A DNA stretch of 64,000 bases from Malania oleifera (Eukaryota; Streptophyta; Magnoliopsida; Santalales; Ximeniaceae): assembly GCF_029873635.1 (NCBI RefSeq), contig NC_080426.1:51660093-51724092 (forward strand), in the 5' to 3' direction. A program made the position numbers and the translations under genes. Below the pieces are notes generated by a model that did not search any database, was not told the origin of the DNA, and saw only the letters and a list, made by a program, of their open reading frames with translations. This document shows, piece by piece, positions 61,865 through 64,000 of this stretch (position 1 is the stretch's first letter; every line of letters starts with the position of its first letter).

Positions 61865-64000
61865 AAAATATATTTTTTTGATAAGCAAAGAATTTATTAG
61901 AAGAGAGAAGAATGTACATCAGAAATAAGAAAGAGAAGAAAATGTACATCAGAAATAAGAAAGAGAAGAAAAAAAATGGAAAATAGAACAACGAGAATAA
62001 GAAATCCTCCTTAACATCAATAACAATAAATTTCAACAAAAATTTATCATAAACTGAAAGCCAATTCAATGAAGCAGAGCCAACCAGTTCTGCTGCAGGT
62101 ATTCCAATGAAACATGATGAATCCGTTAGCTGACACCCACAGTGATGTAAGGTATACCACTCCACTGCAAAGCAAATTATTAGTAGTAGGCTAGCAGCCA
62201 TCCCTTCGAAAATTCTAGTGTTCCTCTCCAAATGGACACATCAGATAATAGCCACAACAGTGCAATACCACAAGGCTTTCCTATCCTTCCCTTCACTAAA
62301 ACCCCAAAATATGATCATATAAGGAGCCTTGTGGAGGGACAAACCTAATCTCCTCAAAAAATACCAAAAAGTTTATTCCAGACAACCCAAGTAAAAGGGC
62401 AATGAAGAAACAGATGTGAACAAGTCTCACCATTCCTGAAACAAAGGACACAAATATCCGGAGACAGGGCCTCTAGGCCTTCCTTTCTGAAGCGAATCAT
62501 TAGATTAATTCTTTCAAGAACTGCAGTCCAAATAAAAGCTTTTATTTTTTAGGGAGCTTTTGCTTTTTAGCTTTCTAGATCAAAGAATACAAACCAAAAG
62601 GGTCTGCATTGGGTCACTTGTCAAGTATGAAAAAAATGATTTACAAGAGAATTCCGTAGAAGGATCTAAACTCCAAACCCTTTTATCATTCCCCAAATGA
62701 GCATGAAAAGAATCAAACAAACTGGTTAAAAGATCCAACCCATTAATCCCTCTGTCATTCAGATTTCTCCCAAAATGGAAATTCCTAGAGAGACTATCCC
62801 CTTGTAAAATAAAAAAATCAGCAATAGGCTTATCATGAAGAATAGAGACTTGATAATGACAAGGGATAACAATAGCCAAAGGCATCTCCCCTACCCAAAG
62901 ATCCTCCCAAAAATGAATACACTCTCCATTACCCACAATATGCTGGACTTTTGGAAAGAAATGATCATAAATTTGTGACATGAACTTCCAAGGACTTGCC
63001 AGATAGCAAGAGTAATATTAACCCCAACTTTAGCATCCCACCCATTTTTGTAGTAGGCCAAATTTACTGCGAACTACCTTATGCCAAAGAGAATTAGGCA
63101 AGGAAAGTGCCATAACCATTTCCCCACCAAAGAAATGTTCTTGAACGCCTAATTACCAAGACATAAACCTCCTTCCCTTTAATACCTACACACAATCTCC
63201 CAACCTACAAGGTGATCTCTATTATTCTCTCCCCCACTCAACCACAAGAAGTCCCTCATTAATTTCTCTAGCCTCCACACCACTCTTTTAGGAATTCTAA
63301 AATGAGAAAGATAATGCAAAGGAATATTCTCGAAAAAAAGAAAAAAATACAAAGGAATGGAGGATAGACAGTTAGGCACACATGGATAAGAGTGATATGA
63401 CTCCTTTAGATGAAGAAAGTTCCTTTCCGCCCATCCAGTCTTTTAGCCACTCTCTCAAAAACAGGATCCCATAAAGAGTCAGTATTAGGATTGCCTTCTA
63501 AAGGAACACCTAAATAAGTAATTTGCCAAGTCAAAACAGCACAACCTGTGAGCCTTACAAAAGGGTCCACATCAATGCCAAGGCCCACTAAACCACTCCT
63601 AGAAAAGTTAATTGTCAACCCAGAAACTTTCTCAAACACCTTTAAGATAGTTAGCAAATTAGAGAAGCAACCCATAATATGTTTGACAAAGAGAATAGTA
63701 TCATCTGCAAATTGGAGATGCAAAATGAGAAAATCCTCATACCCTACTTTGATCCCCTCCACCAACCCTCTATCAATTCCTCTCTCAATCATCCTACTCA
63801 ATGCATCAATTGCAATTGTAAAGAGAAAAGGGGAAAAAGGATCCCCCTAACTTAGACCCCTGGTTGCATGAAACCAATACCTAGTCGTACTGTCTACTAA
63901 GACAGAGAGGACCACAGAAGACAAGCATCCTGTAATCCATTTCCTCCACCTCTGACTGAAATCTTTTCTAGCCATCACCTTATCAAAGAAACTCCAGTTC
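61865..64000 (-). mobile_element. L1-type LINE, 3' part, continuing beyond the right edge
   Basis: Read right to left: RT with NWSFFDKVMARKDFSQRWRK (63940-64000), DPFSPFLFTIAIDAL, the active site HLQFADDTILFV near 63685-63722, SGLTINFSRSGLVGL and TYLGVPLEGNP (63480-63510); GLNLLTSL-type linker; VGNGECIHFWEDLWVGEMPL near 62860-62935; and the zinc-binding CVLCFRNGETCSHLFLHC near 62405-62465. The tail near 61865-61880 is A-rich on the minus strand. The [13 protein letters not shown] block is shared with the LINE at 39180-43880 ([13 protein letters not shown]), so they belong to one family. Stops and shifts are present, although the FADDT site is intact. Confidence 0.85.
61911..61973. repeat. Two-copy ~31-bp tandem repeat in the LINE tail
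   Basis: AATGTACATCAGAAATAAGA and the following purine-rich bases occur twice in a row near the 3' end of the LINE. Confidence 0.8.

Overview
This window is nuclear DNA of a flowering plant, most likely a eudicot with a large, repeat-rich genome. Host exons have GT-AG introns, and the repeats are typical plant families: Sirevirus-type Copia, Tat-like Gypsy, L1 and RTE LINEs, a MuDR-type MULE and an integrated pararetrovirus remnant. The species cannot be named from the sequence.

Two host genes are visible, both only partly inside the window. On the minus strand, 3250-6854 holds the first two coding exons of a group VI (UBC8-type) ubiquitin-conjugating enzyme E2; the exons with the catalytic Cys should lie left of base 1. 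On the plus strand, three exons (38042-38305, 47877-47951, 61175-61300) join in phase into an MTM1/SLC25A39-type mitochondrial carrier. Its introns are about 9.6 and 13.2 kb, filled with nested retroelements, and the gene runs off the right edge.

Layout: 1-7000, E2 gene with an RTE fragment and small repeats in its introns; 7000-9400, AT-rich intergenic; 9400-12124, decayed Copia plus a truncated Sirevirus LTR; 12125-18612, rest of a defective Sirevirus (minus); 18613-22263, 3' end and LTR of a Gypsy element; 22264-24120, 5' part of an RTE LINE (minus); 25064-26450, a Copia LTR and an endogenous pararetrovirus RT/RNase H remnant (minus); 26443-26704, a compact inverted/direct repeat structure; 26718-37708, a complete 10,991-bp MULE with a perfect 10-bp target duplication; 37709-64000, the carrier gene and the retroelements in its introns.

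The most interesting object is the MULE. Its ~400-bp terminal inverted repeats each carry five short palindromes. Inside are a decayed mudrA-type transposase with a SWIM motif and zinc knuckle, a decayed plant-mobile-domain (MAIN-like) gene in the same orientation, and an antisense Myb/SANT-like fragment. It is inserted about 330 bp upstream of the carrier start codon. Most transposon ORFs are broken, many by stops of the kind expected from C-to-T decay of methylated DNA.
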